DNA of 64,000 nucleotides from Macrocystis pyrifera. Lineage: Eukaryota > Sar > Phaeophyceae > Laminariales > Laminariaceae. A program made the translations under genes and the position numbers. The notes beneath the pieces were generated by a model. It was not told where the DNA came from, did not search any database, and was given only the letters and a program-made list of their open reading frames with translations. This document shows positions 21,079 through 32,500 of the stretch, in pieces; within the stretch, counting starts at the first letter, position 1; every line of letters begins with the position of its first letter. The DNA lies in NCBI GenBank assembly GCA_031763025.1, contig JASSKH010000031.1, positions 4,513,783 through 4,577,782 of the forward strand, written 5' to 3'.

Positions 21079-21729
21079 AGTAAAAGATCGTGATCAAAAC
21101 AAAGCAAGTCCTGTTCGTTTTATAAAAGTTAAACACTGAACTACTCAGTCGGCGCTGACTGAGTACTGCTGTAGCTCAGCAGCGGTTTAACCTATAGTGG
21201 GAGGCTCCCTCACCAGATCCCTGGCCGAGACGGCGGTGGACGAGATCATGAAAATAGGTGGTTGGAAGGCGGAGGCAATAGAAAAAGAGTACATCGGCGC
21301 TACTTCTAGTGGCCGGGTCCAAGGTGGCAAGAGAAAACGTGGCCAGTGCTACGCGGACGCTAGCCGGCTTCCTCTGTCGCCCGAGCTTGAGAAGGATTTC
21401 GCAGCATGTACGAGACAGGGTTGAGGCAAGCGTAAAGAAGTTTGGGTGAGACAAGTACGTATCCGACGAGTGGTCTATTAAGAGGACATACAACAAAATA
21501 CTATCCAACGACGCAACAAAGTATGGCCGAGACCACGGGTCGACGCAGGAGGCCTCATCCAAGAATCCAATACTTGCATCAAATGATCCAGGACATCGAG
21601 TCAGAATACTACAGTAAAAGATCGTGATCAAAACAAAGCAGTCTTGTTCGTTTTATAAAAGTTAAACACTGAACTACTCAGTCGGCGCTGACTGACTACT
21701 GCTGTAGCTCAACAGCGGTTTAACCTATA
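21079..21729 (+). mobile_element. Small element: 118-bp direct repeats flanking a tyrosine-recombinase C-terminal fragment
   Basis: The repeats 21079-21196 and 21613-21729 are nearly identical over 117-118 bp (starting AGTAAAAGATCGTGATCAAA, ending GCGGTTTAACCTATA). They enclose 416 bp. The interior holds a plus-strand frame (21197-21424) with IMKIGGWKAEAIEKEYIG and LPLSPELEKDFAACTRQG. G-G-W-K followed by E-Y is the pattern around the catalytic Tyr of tyrosine recombinases of Crypton/DIRS type. A stop lies just upstream in frame, so only the C-terminus is present. This looks like a non-autonomous or decayed element. I did not find a convincing target-site duplication. Confidence 0.65.
21197..21424 (+). 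pseudogene. Tyrosine recombinase C-terminal remnant
   Basis: 75 codons from a GTG to TGA; TAA lies three codons upstream. The segment DEIMKIGGWKAEAIEKEYIG aligns with the last helix and nucleophile region of phage-integrase-like enzymes (family knowledge). The N-terminal arm and the first catalytic Arg are absent, and the His-x-x-Arg box is not evident. The downstream GGKRKRGQCYADASRLPLSP is a basic tail. Not expected to be active. Confidence 0.6.
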
Positions 21730-24270
21730 CGTAATGAACACAAGAAGCCCAAGGGGGGTATCATTCTGAGTCTCGGATGCCCTGGTCACGATGAAAGCCC
21801 GCCCGGTCGGAGTATATTCAAGGCGAGCCGGCGTCGTGATAGCTGCGCACGACTATTGTCGTAGCCATCGGGGTACAGCAGTACAGTAGGTACTGTACGG
21901 TATGAGTAGCCGCCACGGTATGACTGCCGGGATGCTCTGGTTGATGGTGCGGGCGTTTTGTTTGGGGACGCGAGGATTCACAAAGTTGTTCAAGGTCGCA
22001 CTATACAATCATGCAGTAGACCCGTGCACAGGTCTAGTTCGGCCTTCTTAGCGAGACGAGCCCACACGGGGATAGCTACAGATACATTGTGGACTCAATC
22101 GCGAGCAGTTGGAGCTCGTATAGAAACTAGAAGCCTAGGCCATAGTCTAGATCACCTGGGGTTTCTAAGGTTTCGATCATGTTCGAGTGTTCTACAATAC
22201 CATGGCACTGTTTTCGCCAAGGAATCGCAACGAGTCAGTGTCGTGCACCTGGTACACTACACCGACATACTGCCGTAGGTCAGCTGCTTGCAGTATTTCG
22301 ATTGACGAATTTTCACTCGGCAAGTACGTAATTTTTCATGTTTGTCATTTTTGTCCTGCAGCTCAACTCTTGAAATCTGGAATCTGGAATCTCGCCGCCC
22401 CCCTGTTGCGACGAGGTATTGAAGGCTTAAGGCCACGCTGTCACCCAAGCGTCTCCTGGTCCCCGGGTTTCCGTTAACTCTAATATATCTAGATGTTTTA
22501 TCGGGACTGAAAAAAACGTCGCCATTTCAACACTCTGCGTTTACAACTTCGGCTGGTTCGTGCTAACCGCAGAGCGACGGTGACTTGAAAGAGGTTCATC
22601 ACAGCAGCTTGTGTTTCTCTCAGGAGTGATCTCCCGCAGGTTTTCAACAGAGGTCTACACCTCGACTTAAAGGCGTTCCAGATATCATAGTTGTCGAAAT
22701 TGGTCGAAATTTGGGGTGCACCAAATGAGACGAAAACCTACCCCAAACTGAACGTTTGCACTTCACCTGCGGCCAGCTACAGCTCCTCGCAGGAATCTAC
22801 AGCCCGCGGGATTGAGGGATGCTCCTGATGGAGTGTGTGAGGGCGTCGGGTGCGCCAGGCACGTAGGCAGCGAGAAACGACTCACGAGGTGCCTTCGTGC
22901 ATTCGAAGTTGCGAGCGAGTAGCACAAGAAGCTCGCAAAAACGCAATGAAAACTTTATTTCACGCAAGGGAGCACATAGACGACAAACAATGGCTACATC
23001 ACCGCTGAAGAAATGACCTTCACTATTACGTACGGGGGACCATCATACATAGGAAATAGGACCTACGGTACAGATAAAAAAAAAACTATTTATTTTCCTT
23101 TTTTTACCGACAATATGTGTCCTATTTACTATTGTACGGTCCCCCGCAAATACTAGAAGATTACTGTTCTCCAGGAGGATGATGCATCTCTTAGGGAGTC
23201 GTCGTCAAAGATGCTGTCGGAGGAAATACTACACTCCCATGATGGATAGTAAGTTATTGGGCCTAAAAAAGAGCAAAAAAGGGCGCAGGATTCTCGTATA
23301 GTAACATAAACCACACAACTACGACATACGGATCTTGGTTGCGAATCCCTCACTGTAGTTCCAAGTCGTACGTATATGTTGCCGAAACACCTACGCGCGG
23401 GTACTTGACGACGACGCATTCCTGAGCGAGCTAATAATAGCGTCCTTGCATCCCAAATACTAGATACACGTGCACCCGAAACCAAACGTTGCCACAAACA
23501 AGGGGTTTCGTAAAGACAAAGTGGCGTTACTAAATCCATTTCCAGATCCAGGTTCCAGATCCAGTACGAGGAAACGGGCTTATCTAACGTTCTACAGAAG
23601 TAGATATGCTGTTTTCATCAACAAACACAGCTCGTTCGTCGGGAGAGTGCTAGTAGTACCTTTTATATCAGAATTACGATCGCGAAGAAATTGATATGCA
23701 ATCGGGTACTATTAGTACCTGCGATGGTACGTTGAGCTCATATACACTGCTGTTCCATACACTACTTATCTCTGTATTTATAGTTGTTTCGTTCCATGAG
23801 CCCAAAAGGCGCGGTTATTCACGTTGAGAGTGCGTGGAACATGCTGCTGTAGTCTAGTGTAGTGCTGCATGTAGTCGACAATGCGAACGATGTGCACCAC
23901 GAGCCACAGAACACCCATCACTCGCTATCGGTGTTGTGCTATTCACGACACTACTGCAGTACATTTGCCACAATACATCTACAGGTTGTAGTACACATTT
24001 TATATACGTATACACCTACAGATAGCACTTAATTATCATTTCGACGTTCGCAGCCCACCACAATCGTGACCCCTTAATGCAACGGTACCCTACATAGCCG
24101 ATTTTCCCAACGCGCGCCCAAACATACTGGCCTCCTTATGCGTCATCCCGCCCCCCCCTTGCCACCGCTCCATCTCGCATTCAACTTGTAGCCAAATTCC
24201 GAAGCGCCCCCCCCCCTGACGGGCTAACCCCATAATGCGTTACCCCCCGAGATGCAGTTAAGAAGTATAC
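21730..24270. other. Intergenic stretch without a convincing gene
   Basis: Contains one MITE copy (23024-23152). The open frames here (up to 128 codons, minus strand 23153-23539) are not recognisable. No splice-bounded coding candidates seen. Confidence 0.5.
23024..23152. mobile_element. TTACGG MITE copy 2 (diverged, longer)
   Basis: TATTACGTACGGGGGACCAT on the left and CGGTCCCCCGCAAATA on the right. The left arm has an extra short segment (CATCATACATAGGAAATAGG). Upstream of the YHYH gene. Confidence 0.75.
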
Positions 24271-24274
24271 TCAT

Positions 24275-24545
24275 TTCTATCTCTGGAAAAGGCCACACCA
24301 GAAAAAACAATGAATTATTCAACGCTGTCACCTATACGCAAGAAACTCTTCCCAACAAGCGGTTCTGAGTAGGATGCAGCTCACTCTTCATGCGACTCGC
24401 CCAGCATCTCACGTTTCGTTTGGCGCTCGGTGCAACCATGTCTGCTTGGTCGATGGAAACCCAGCGTGCCCCGTCCTGGCATTGTAGCGATGCGAGCGTC
24501 TATAGCCGTAAGACTTCGATCATGCATGACTTGAGTATGCCAACT
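24275..24545 (-). repeat. R550 partial copy 2
   Basis: Shares GGCCACACCAGAAAA, AAGCGGTTCTGAGTAGGATG and CATGCATGACTTGAGTA with the full copies. Truncated on the GTTGGC side. Confidence 0.75.
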
Positions 24546-24562
24546 CCTTCCTTCCATCTCGA

Positions 24563-24640
24563 AAGGAATGCATGGTCAATGGTCAAAGGACTAAAGCAAG
24601 AAGAAACAAAGAGTACATACCCCCCCCTCCCCCACATTCA
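24563..24640 (-). repeat. R90 dispersed repeat copy
   Basis: GCATGGTCAATGGTCAAAGG followed by CAAAGAGTACATACCCCCCC. Same orientation and ending as the copy at 11000-11095. Confidence 0.65.
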
Positions 24641-24797
24641 ATTCCTCCCGCGATGCTCGCGTGTAATGCCACCTTACCGCCCCCGCCCCCTACTTTTCGT
24701 TTGCCTCGGTTCTGTGCCCACCCACTCACTCGTGGACACCTATTCCTCTGTATGAATAAAGCCCCATCCAAATAGAAGAAAAAACTCTTCGCTGAAC

Positions 24798-25067
24798 ATG
24801 AGGAAAGCCGCGAAAGTTTTCGATAAGGTTGCTTGCCCTGGGCACGCTCTTTGTGTCGCTTCGTGGCTCCTCCGGGGAACCCGGTTCCAGCGACGGCGGC
24901 GGCGACGGGGGGGTTGGGGGCGAAAGCCCTGGGCCCGGTGGTGGACCCCCGAGTAGCAGTAGCGGCGGAGGCCCCCCACGTGGAGGAGCGGCAGCGTCGA
25001 GCGACGACGCGGAAACGGCGTACTGTGAGGAGGACGGATCGAGCGCTCACTACGCCGAGATCCTCAG
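24798..25067 (+). CDS. YHYH gene exon 1 (leader and Gly/Ser/Pro-rich region), start disrupted or unresolved
   Basis: The frame that splices correctly at 25067 (phase 2) reads LLALGTLFVSLRGSSGEPGS and ends YCEEDGSSAHYAEIL, but has no ATG and is closed by TGA at 24799-24801. An ATG at 24798 begins MRKAAKVFDKVA in the neighbouring frame, which would make a natural signal-peptide head if one base near 24832-24835 were extra. Either there is a one-base difference (assembly or real), an upstream exon joins here, or a non-ATG codon is used. Confidence 0.6.
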
Positions 25068-26512
25068 GTGAACAATACAACACTGTACTGGTATTCACCT
25101 GCAACGAGGGTCTGGCATGAAAGGGAGGAAGCTGTGAGAAGGGAGCCTTCAAGAATGTAGTTCCACTCAAGAGGATGCTCGCCTTGTGTCGACCCGGATG
25201 GAATATGCACGATCCACTGCCGGAGAGCAACGCTAGAAAGTATGTATTACTTACGCACTTTAGCATAAGCCCATCCCACATTAGACGGTAGAAGGGAATG
25301 CGTTCAGTCCTGTGGTGTCTGGGGATCATATTCTGGCACACCCACGGGTGTTGTACTGACGCGCAAGCATGCAGGTTTATACCCGAACCGTAACCTGTAA
25401 CTGCCGCCTGGAAACGTCACCGACTATGCCTCAAAAATGACACTCTGCCGCTGTTATTGAACTTGGTCCATCCACTAGCCGGGTGCTACAGCGATGCTGG
25501 CCCCGGGCTCCTGCTGAGTTCAGGAGTGTGGAGTTCGCGCTGTAAAGGATTCATTTCCTCGCGAACACGTCATGGACCAGAGGTATTTCTGACTGACGGA
25601 GCTCTCCAACTGGGAAACGACGGAAATATCCAATGGAGTTATTCTTTAGGGGGCCTCTGATTGGTCTATTTTCGTCAAGTATTCGGGTTTGTTCCGGTAA
25701 AGTTTTCCAATGTTTCCCTTTTTTCTGGCATTGTTTGGATATATATAAAAAAAAAAAACAAATGTAGAATATGTTTCGACAAAAAAACTTGCTTCGATGA
25801 AAGCACGCCCTCCCCTTTTGTTTTACTCGCACATACCGAACTATTATCTCGATCGTCGTCGCTGAGCGTCTTCGGCCGGTGAAACGTTTCGTCTGTTTTT
25901 TTCCAACAGCGGGTCTGGATCCGCCATGACGCGGTACGGGGCGTCCGACACGGGGTGCCCCAACCATGTCAACTGGGACCTCAACCCCAACAGCGCCCAG
26001 GTGATACAGCCGGAAGCGAGAACGGCACTCAGTTCGCAGAATAAGATAATGATTCTCGCGCTTTCATCGCATATGGCTAGTGCGAAATCAAACGCGGTTT
26101 ACTATTTGTTGCGGTTACTACAGTACAGCAGCATGTGTGCCATTGTTCCCGTTTGTTGTGTTTTCCCCCTGAGGCACCTGCCGGAAGTGTTATTCCACTC
26201 CAGAGTTATTGGAGCCTGTCCTGTGACCACGGGACTGGATTGTGGCGATTAGTTCATGTGAGAACAACAACAAACCAACAACAACCAAACCTCACGAAGG
26301 AGACCTTAAGCTCCCTCTGCAGCAAGCACCGCACTGAGTGTTTTTGGAACAACGTTTTCGGATTTGGTGTAGGATCATGTTTTCAGTCTGGGGTCTGGGG
26401 CGAAAACGACGCACCACACCCCCAGAGGATGGAATGGAAAAATCGTTGTGATCACATGATGAAACAAGAAAAATGTTTTCATTTTTTCATTTTTTTTTCG
26501 CTTGGTTCTAGT

Positions 26513-26557
<45 letters not shown>

Positions 26558-29500
26558 TGTCTAGCGAAAAACAAATATGTGACGGTTCACATGTTCTTTT
26601 TCCGGGCGCCCTTGTTTCAGTAGCAAGGGGGTTGCGTTAAAGGGTTGCTCACCTCGGATGGATTATCGATTCCCGACCCACCATCTAGATCCTTCAGGGG
26701 AGACACCTTTTTGGCCTGCATGATTTAGGTCACGTGGCCGGGTGGGAGCCGCAGAATCTGCACGGTCAAGCGCACATTTCCTGGGTTGGACTCGTACTAC
26801 TGCTGCATGGCATACACATCCTGCACATTGTCTGTTGGTTATAGCATGTTGGTTGTGGAATGTAGCACTATCCACTGGCCTGCACAGTGACATGTGGCTT
26901 GTAGGCCAGTGGGTGTGACTATGTGCGCACCATGTGCTTGGTCTCGTACGAGACCATGTAGGCCCGTCAGAATGACTATGTAGGGCAGTGGGCGGTGCTA
27001 CGTATACAACCAACAAACAATGTCGATCTCCGGGGCTGCCCCCCTCCTCACCGAAACCTTCGAGCATTTTCCGACCTTCCCCGGAAATCAAGAACCTTCG
27101 AGCACTTTTCCAACCTAGAAAAATAGGTGATTATTATGCTTGGACTCGAACTCGCGGATATACCATGCTCAAAAGCGGACGGCCTACCACGTTAAGAATG
27201 TTGGTCTCGATCACACTGCCTAGCGTACAGGCCTGCCAGCCTGAGGGTATGCTAGTGTTGCCCCAGAACCCAACAGCAGTCCCAGCATGCCCAGTGTACC
27301 CAGTGTACTGTTTCGAAATTTGCCAAATATCTACTGCTGTGACGTCATAACTCCGTTCTCTTACGTGCGTACGATGTAAAATAAACGCACAGCATCAACC
27401 GACGAACGAGTCCATCCCGGCCTACCCGATGATGTTCGCGTCTGGTGGAACCACGGACCTCAGCAGCACGGCCAATGCGATCGGCATCATGCGCAACGGC
27501 GTGGTGATGTTCAGGTAAAATTCCTGTACCACAGCAGCCAGGAAGAACGAAACTCCTCCGTGCCTGACCATGTACCTGCAGTATTGATACAGCAGTAGCA
27601 GCATTCCCGCGAGGAGAGTCGTCGTACCCGTACCTGGCCAAAGTAAGCGCGTCCTTGCGTTCGATATGGCCATGCGTATCAGTGCGGGAAAGCCATCTCC
27701 TCTAGAACTCCACCCACATTTTCGGGGGGAAACTACTTGAATTTTGTATGGTATATATTGACGCGTGCTACGGCAGGTCCCAGGAGTGTACTTGTATAGC
27801 ACCTAAAAATGGGCATACATAGGGCTTTCTCTTTCTCTGTCTCACAGGCTTCGACCCCCTCATTTGAATGCTGGTTTCTCTCTAGGACTCCCTCTGGGGG
27901 GTTGAGAATGCTATTACGGGGGACTACAGTAAACAGGACCTACGGTAGACACAAAAAAAACTCTATGTTTCCCTATTTTTACTAGCATTATTTTGGCCCT
28001 ATTTCCTTCGGTCCCCCGTGATAATCGGTCACACCCGGGCTTGCTGATGTCGTTGGGTACGTAGAAAAAGACGGGTTTATTGGTGCCGAGAAGACAGAGA
28101 CAGACCCAATCGGCAGGCTGGCGGTATGATGCAACAAGCCAGTATCATATCCTGGTCGCACCCTGGAAAAAATTAGAGTTTCCTCCTCTATGGCGCGTGA
28201 CCTCGCTTCTGACAATGCCTAAATCTACGTGCAATGTCATAGCCGTGCGCTTCCTGTGTTTTCGCCGTATCGTCCGTGGGACTGTGTCACCAAACGCATC
28301 TTCTCTTAAAAAAACCCATTAGACGATTACTTCAACTCAAAATCGGGGGAACATCCCAAAATGAAGCACGCCTTGGGTCTGCATAACTTCCCTGCTCCGA
28401 CCCGCGGCCTTGATGCTTTTCGTAGACCCGACTATTCCCCACTGCGACCTGTCGCACAAGTTGTCTGCAATCGAGAGAAAAAAAGAGGTAACTCCGTCGT
28501 GGCCCGTCACGCGCAGCCCTTGGGCCAGGGATCAGGTGTTGGAATATGAAGACACGGCGTTCTACCTTGAGGCGGACACGTTCGATCTCTGCGGAGGGCA
28601 CTCCACGGCAGAAGGCATCTACCACTACCACAGCACAGCGGGTTGTCTTCAGGAGCAGGCTATGATCCAGGCAGGGACCAGCGCGAGCGAGCACTCTGCG
28701 CTGCTTGGGTGGGCTTATGTGCGTAAACATTTCGTGTGACGCACGCTTCATTTTTGCTTGTGTGGGCTTATTTGTACGTAGTAAGCGTCTCGTGTGATCT
28801 CTTATCTGCGTGGGTGGGCCTATGTAGTAAGGGTTTCGTGTGATCGCTCTGCTGCTTGGGTGGGCTTATGTAGGGAGAGTTTCGTGTTACCTACGCTTCT
28901 CTGTTTTGATGGGTTTATTAAGAATGAGTTTCGCGTGATCTTCGCTTCACTGCTTGGATGGGCTTATGTAAGCGTCTTGTTTTGTGTTATGTACCTTCCC
29001 TGCCCGGATGGGCTTACATTGAGTAAGCATTTCGTGTGATCGATTGCGTTTCGCTGCTTGGGTGAGCTTCTGTATGCGTTTCTCGATAGAGCACGTACGG
29101 CGCACCTCGTTTGTTGGTGTTTATGCGTTGTCGTCGTTTGTAGGCTGATGTGCGTCAGGTATAGCATCGAACAGGGCAGGGCGCACCTGGCATATAAAAC
29201 GGGCAATGAGAAACCAGGCTTGAGACTCACAGGAACATATTGCATTTGAGAGTCAATATACTGAAATGTGCGTAACAATCACTACGATGGAATCCCCCCC
29301 GTTCGATGCCCAATCACAGTCAGTAGTATTACGGGGGACCATAGTAAATAGGACCAAATATTGCTAGTAAAAATATGCAAATATATCGTTTTTTGTGTAT
29401 ACCATAGGTCCTATTAACTATGGACACCCGTAATAGGACGTGGACGAAAACCAGGTGTTCTAAGCACTTTTTTCGGAACTTCACAGTGCACGCAAAGTCC

Positions 29501-32500
29501 ACAAAACGCGGGACAGACCAACCGAGAGTCCTTCTGGACGCCTTTCGGGACATGATGATGGACGCCGAGTCCCCAGAATGTAGACAAACCAGCACCTTGC
29601 GGAATTTTCGACATTCCGAAAAGGTGCTTACGTGGAACGCCTGTCTTTTCGCCCGTCTTCTATTGAGATATCGAAAGGCGGGTGGGCCGGTTCACGCAGT
29701 GGTAACATATATTCAGCGCGGCGCAGAGTCTTCTACCTACGTGTTTTCCAGCTTAAATGTCCCCTGGACACCCCTCTCTCGATGACACCCTCAACACGTC
29801 TATACGCAGGACGGATTCCCGATCTACGGGCAGCTGGGGCCGGACGGCGTGGAGATGAAGGTTAGACAAGAAAAACAAACATAAATATCGTGCGTATGGC
29901 TTCAGTGCAATACTATTCGGGCAACCGCATGTTTCGTTTTTTTCGCGGGAAAAGTTTGGATGATTCGTGGTGATCCTGGTGCGAAAGAGGTGGTGAACGG
30001 CACGGCAGAGTTTCCTTGAAGGTTCTTTTTTCGAGGCGGGGCGCGCGCGTACTAAGGAATTCGTAGGGCGTTTGCCTTCGTCCTGCGGCCGTTGAGCATG
30101 CACCTTTTCGAGAAGAAGCGAGGCGGGGGGGGGGGGGCTGTACTCGATATCGTGTATGGCTGTGGTCGTATGACCACAGACCCTCGCATCCCTACAATGC
30201 CGGGACGGAGCACGTCGGGTTTTCACCAACCAGGCAGACACTACTTGCACCAAGCCCGAAGCGCCGTGAGGTGTTTGGTGAGTCGCACGAAGGGTGGGCT
30301 GCATCCGACTAAGAAACGCTTGTGAGGCGGATTTGCACATGGATGGTATCTTCAATGAGTTAATTAATTTTCCGGTGTGGCCACGTCCAGAGACAGCAAT
30401 GGGTTTAATATGTAACTTCCTCGTGGGTGCCTTACAATAAACACTACGTGATGCGACCATTTCCCTTGTGCGGAGTAAAGGTTCTCCACCCCGCACGAAC
30501 GATCTACATCTCGATCGCAAGCTGAGATCGACCGGTCAAAAAGACAAAAAAACGGTACTCTGGTTGTCTAGCTCACGGAGTGAGCGGCTTGTGTTGCAGT
30601 GTGGTTGCCAACCGACGCCAACCCAACCCATATATATTACAGGGAGGGCGGGGGGGGGGGGGGTACAAATGGCAGGAGTGAGGGGGGGTTTTGGCCGCTG
30701 TAGAGCTGCACCCGTACTCTTAGAGTAAACATACAATACTTTGATGCATAGAAGGAACGCTGCGCTAGCTATCCCAAGCCACGGTTCATTCTTGCTGTCC
30801 AGAAGACCGCGGACACACTTCAAACAAAATGCCGTGGCACGCAAGCTGAAAAGCGAAAAAAAAAAAAATCTGCTGCATACGTGTAAAAACACGAACAAAA
30901 CGTAGTGAGGAGCTTAGTCCGTTTTTTTTTCGTTTTTTTTTTTTTTTGCGTTTTGCCGTCCGAGAATGTGCAGGCAGCATGTCATGAGCTTCAACGTTTT
31001 GATCATTCATCAACGACATTAACATCGCCAGAAAGAAGAAAAGCAATCGAAATCAAGGTTTTATCGATGGATATCGGCGGCCCCAATAATTAGGTACCCA
31101 GCCGTAACGGCGTTGCGCCCGTACCAACGCTGCTTCTGAGAAAACGCGTGGATGCACCGTACATCTCCAGGAAGCAGACCAGCAACCCTTTTGTTAATAG
31201 CACCCAGATATTGCGGCCACCAAATTTGTAAATCAAGTGTGGTACGAGTCCTGTCGTAATGTCAACAGTCAAGCGAAGACCGCGCAGCAGTAAACACGAG
31301 AGAGGGCGTCATGCTGCGCACTTGTTGTACAAGCCAGCCAGGGATATTATTAATAGAAAACAAACCAACGACACACCACCTAACTTGTTTTTAGTCCAAG
31401 ACAGTAGGGGGGTATACCAAAACCGAGCAGCGCCGGGAAACGAGGTAATCAAGACCGAATAGTCATAATACAGAAGACCATAGTTAATAGGACCTATGGT
31501 GTACAATAAAACCTTTGTATTTCCCTATTTTTACTAACAAAATTTGGTCCCATTTACTATGGTCCCCCGTAATAATAAATACTGTAATATGTAATGTAGT
31601 TCTTAAGTTTTGATGGGTCCTGATCACTACGATGTGATCCACCGAAATGAGTATCACTACTCCAAGGACATTGTTTTTTGTTCGTCCAGAAATCCCGCCA
31701 TCCCGATACTCCCTCCCGGGTCTACTGATCGTTATGTTATACGTACAGTAGCTCGGATACAATTTTTCCCGGCAGTCCAGGCTGCTCCACGTGGCCGATG
31801 CTGTGTATAGTGGTCGTTTATTGTTTGTATCCCTTTATCCCCTCTTGAGCCCTCCATGTCAAAAGGAAGATCTGATGAAACCCGACGCATCCCTCGTTGC
31901 GCGCCAGGCATCACGTACATTTATATACACGAGCTCTACGTTGTATCCATGCACGGTTTGTTGTTTTGTTTTTTCCCTTCGCCATGCGTTCCACTCCTCA
32001 CTACTCACTACTGCTGCTGCAGTTGTATGGCATGCGCGCTAGATACACTGGTGAAAAATTATTTTCCGACATAAATCCGATACCTTGTGTGACCAAAGCT
32101 ACGGTGCTAGTGCGGGTCACTTTTATGTCTCGCCTATCCAGACGCTCAGAACCACACTCGGCCGAGTGACCACCCTCATTGGTGGCAGCCTCGATAAGGT
32201 TGTGTGTGTGTGTTTTTTTCGGTTTCAACGTAATTTTATTAATTTGAGGCTGATTATTTTTATACTGCACGTACGGGTACGTGTGAAGAGGGTGCAGATC
32301 TGTGTAAGCTGGAAAGACGCACAGGGATGTCGATGCTATTACGGGGGTACATAGTTAACAGGACCTATGGTATACATAAAAACCTTTATATTTACCTATT
32401 TTTACTGGCAATATTTGGTACCGTTAACTATGGACCCCCGTAATAGGTATATAGGGCATGCTGCTTGTAGTTCACGAACTTCTTACTTTTGCTCCACAAG

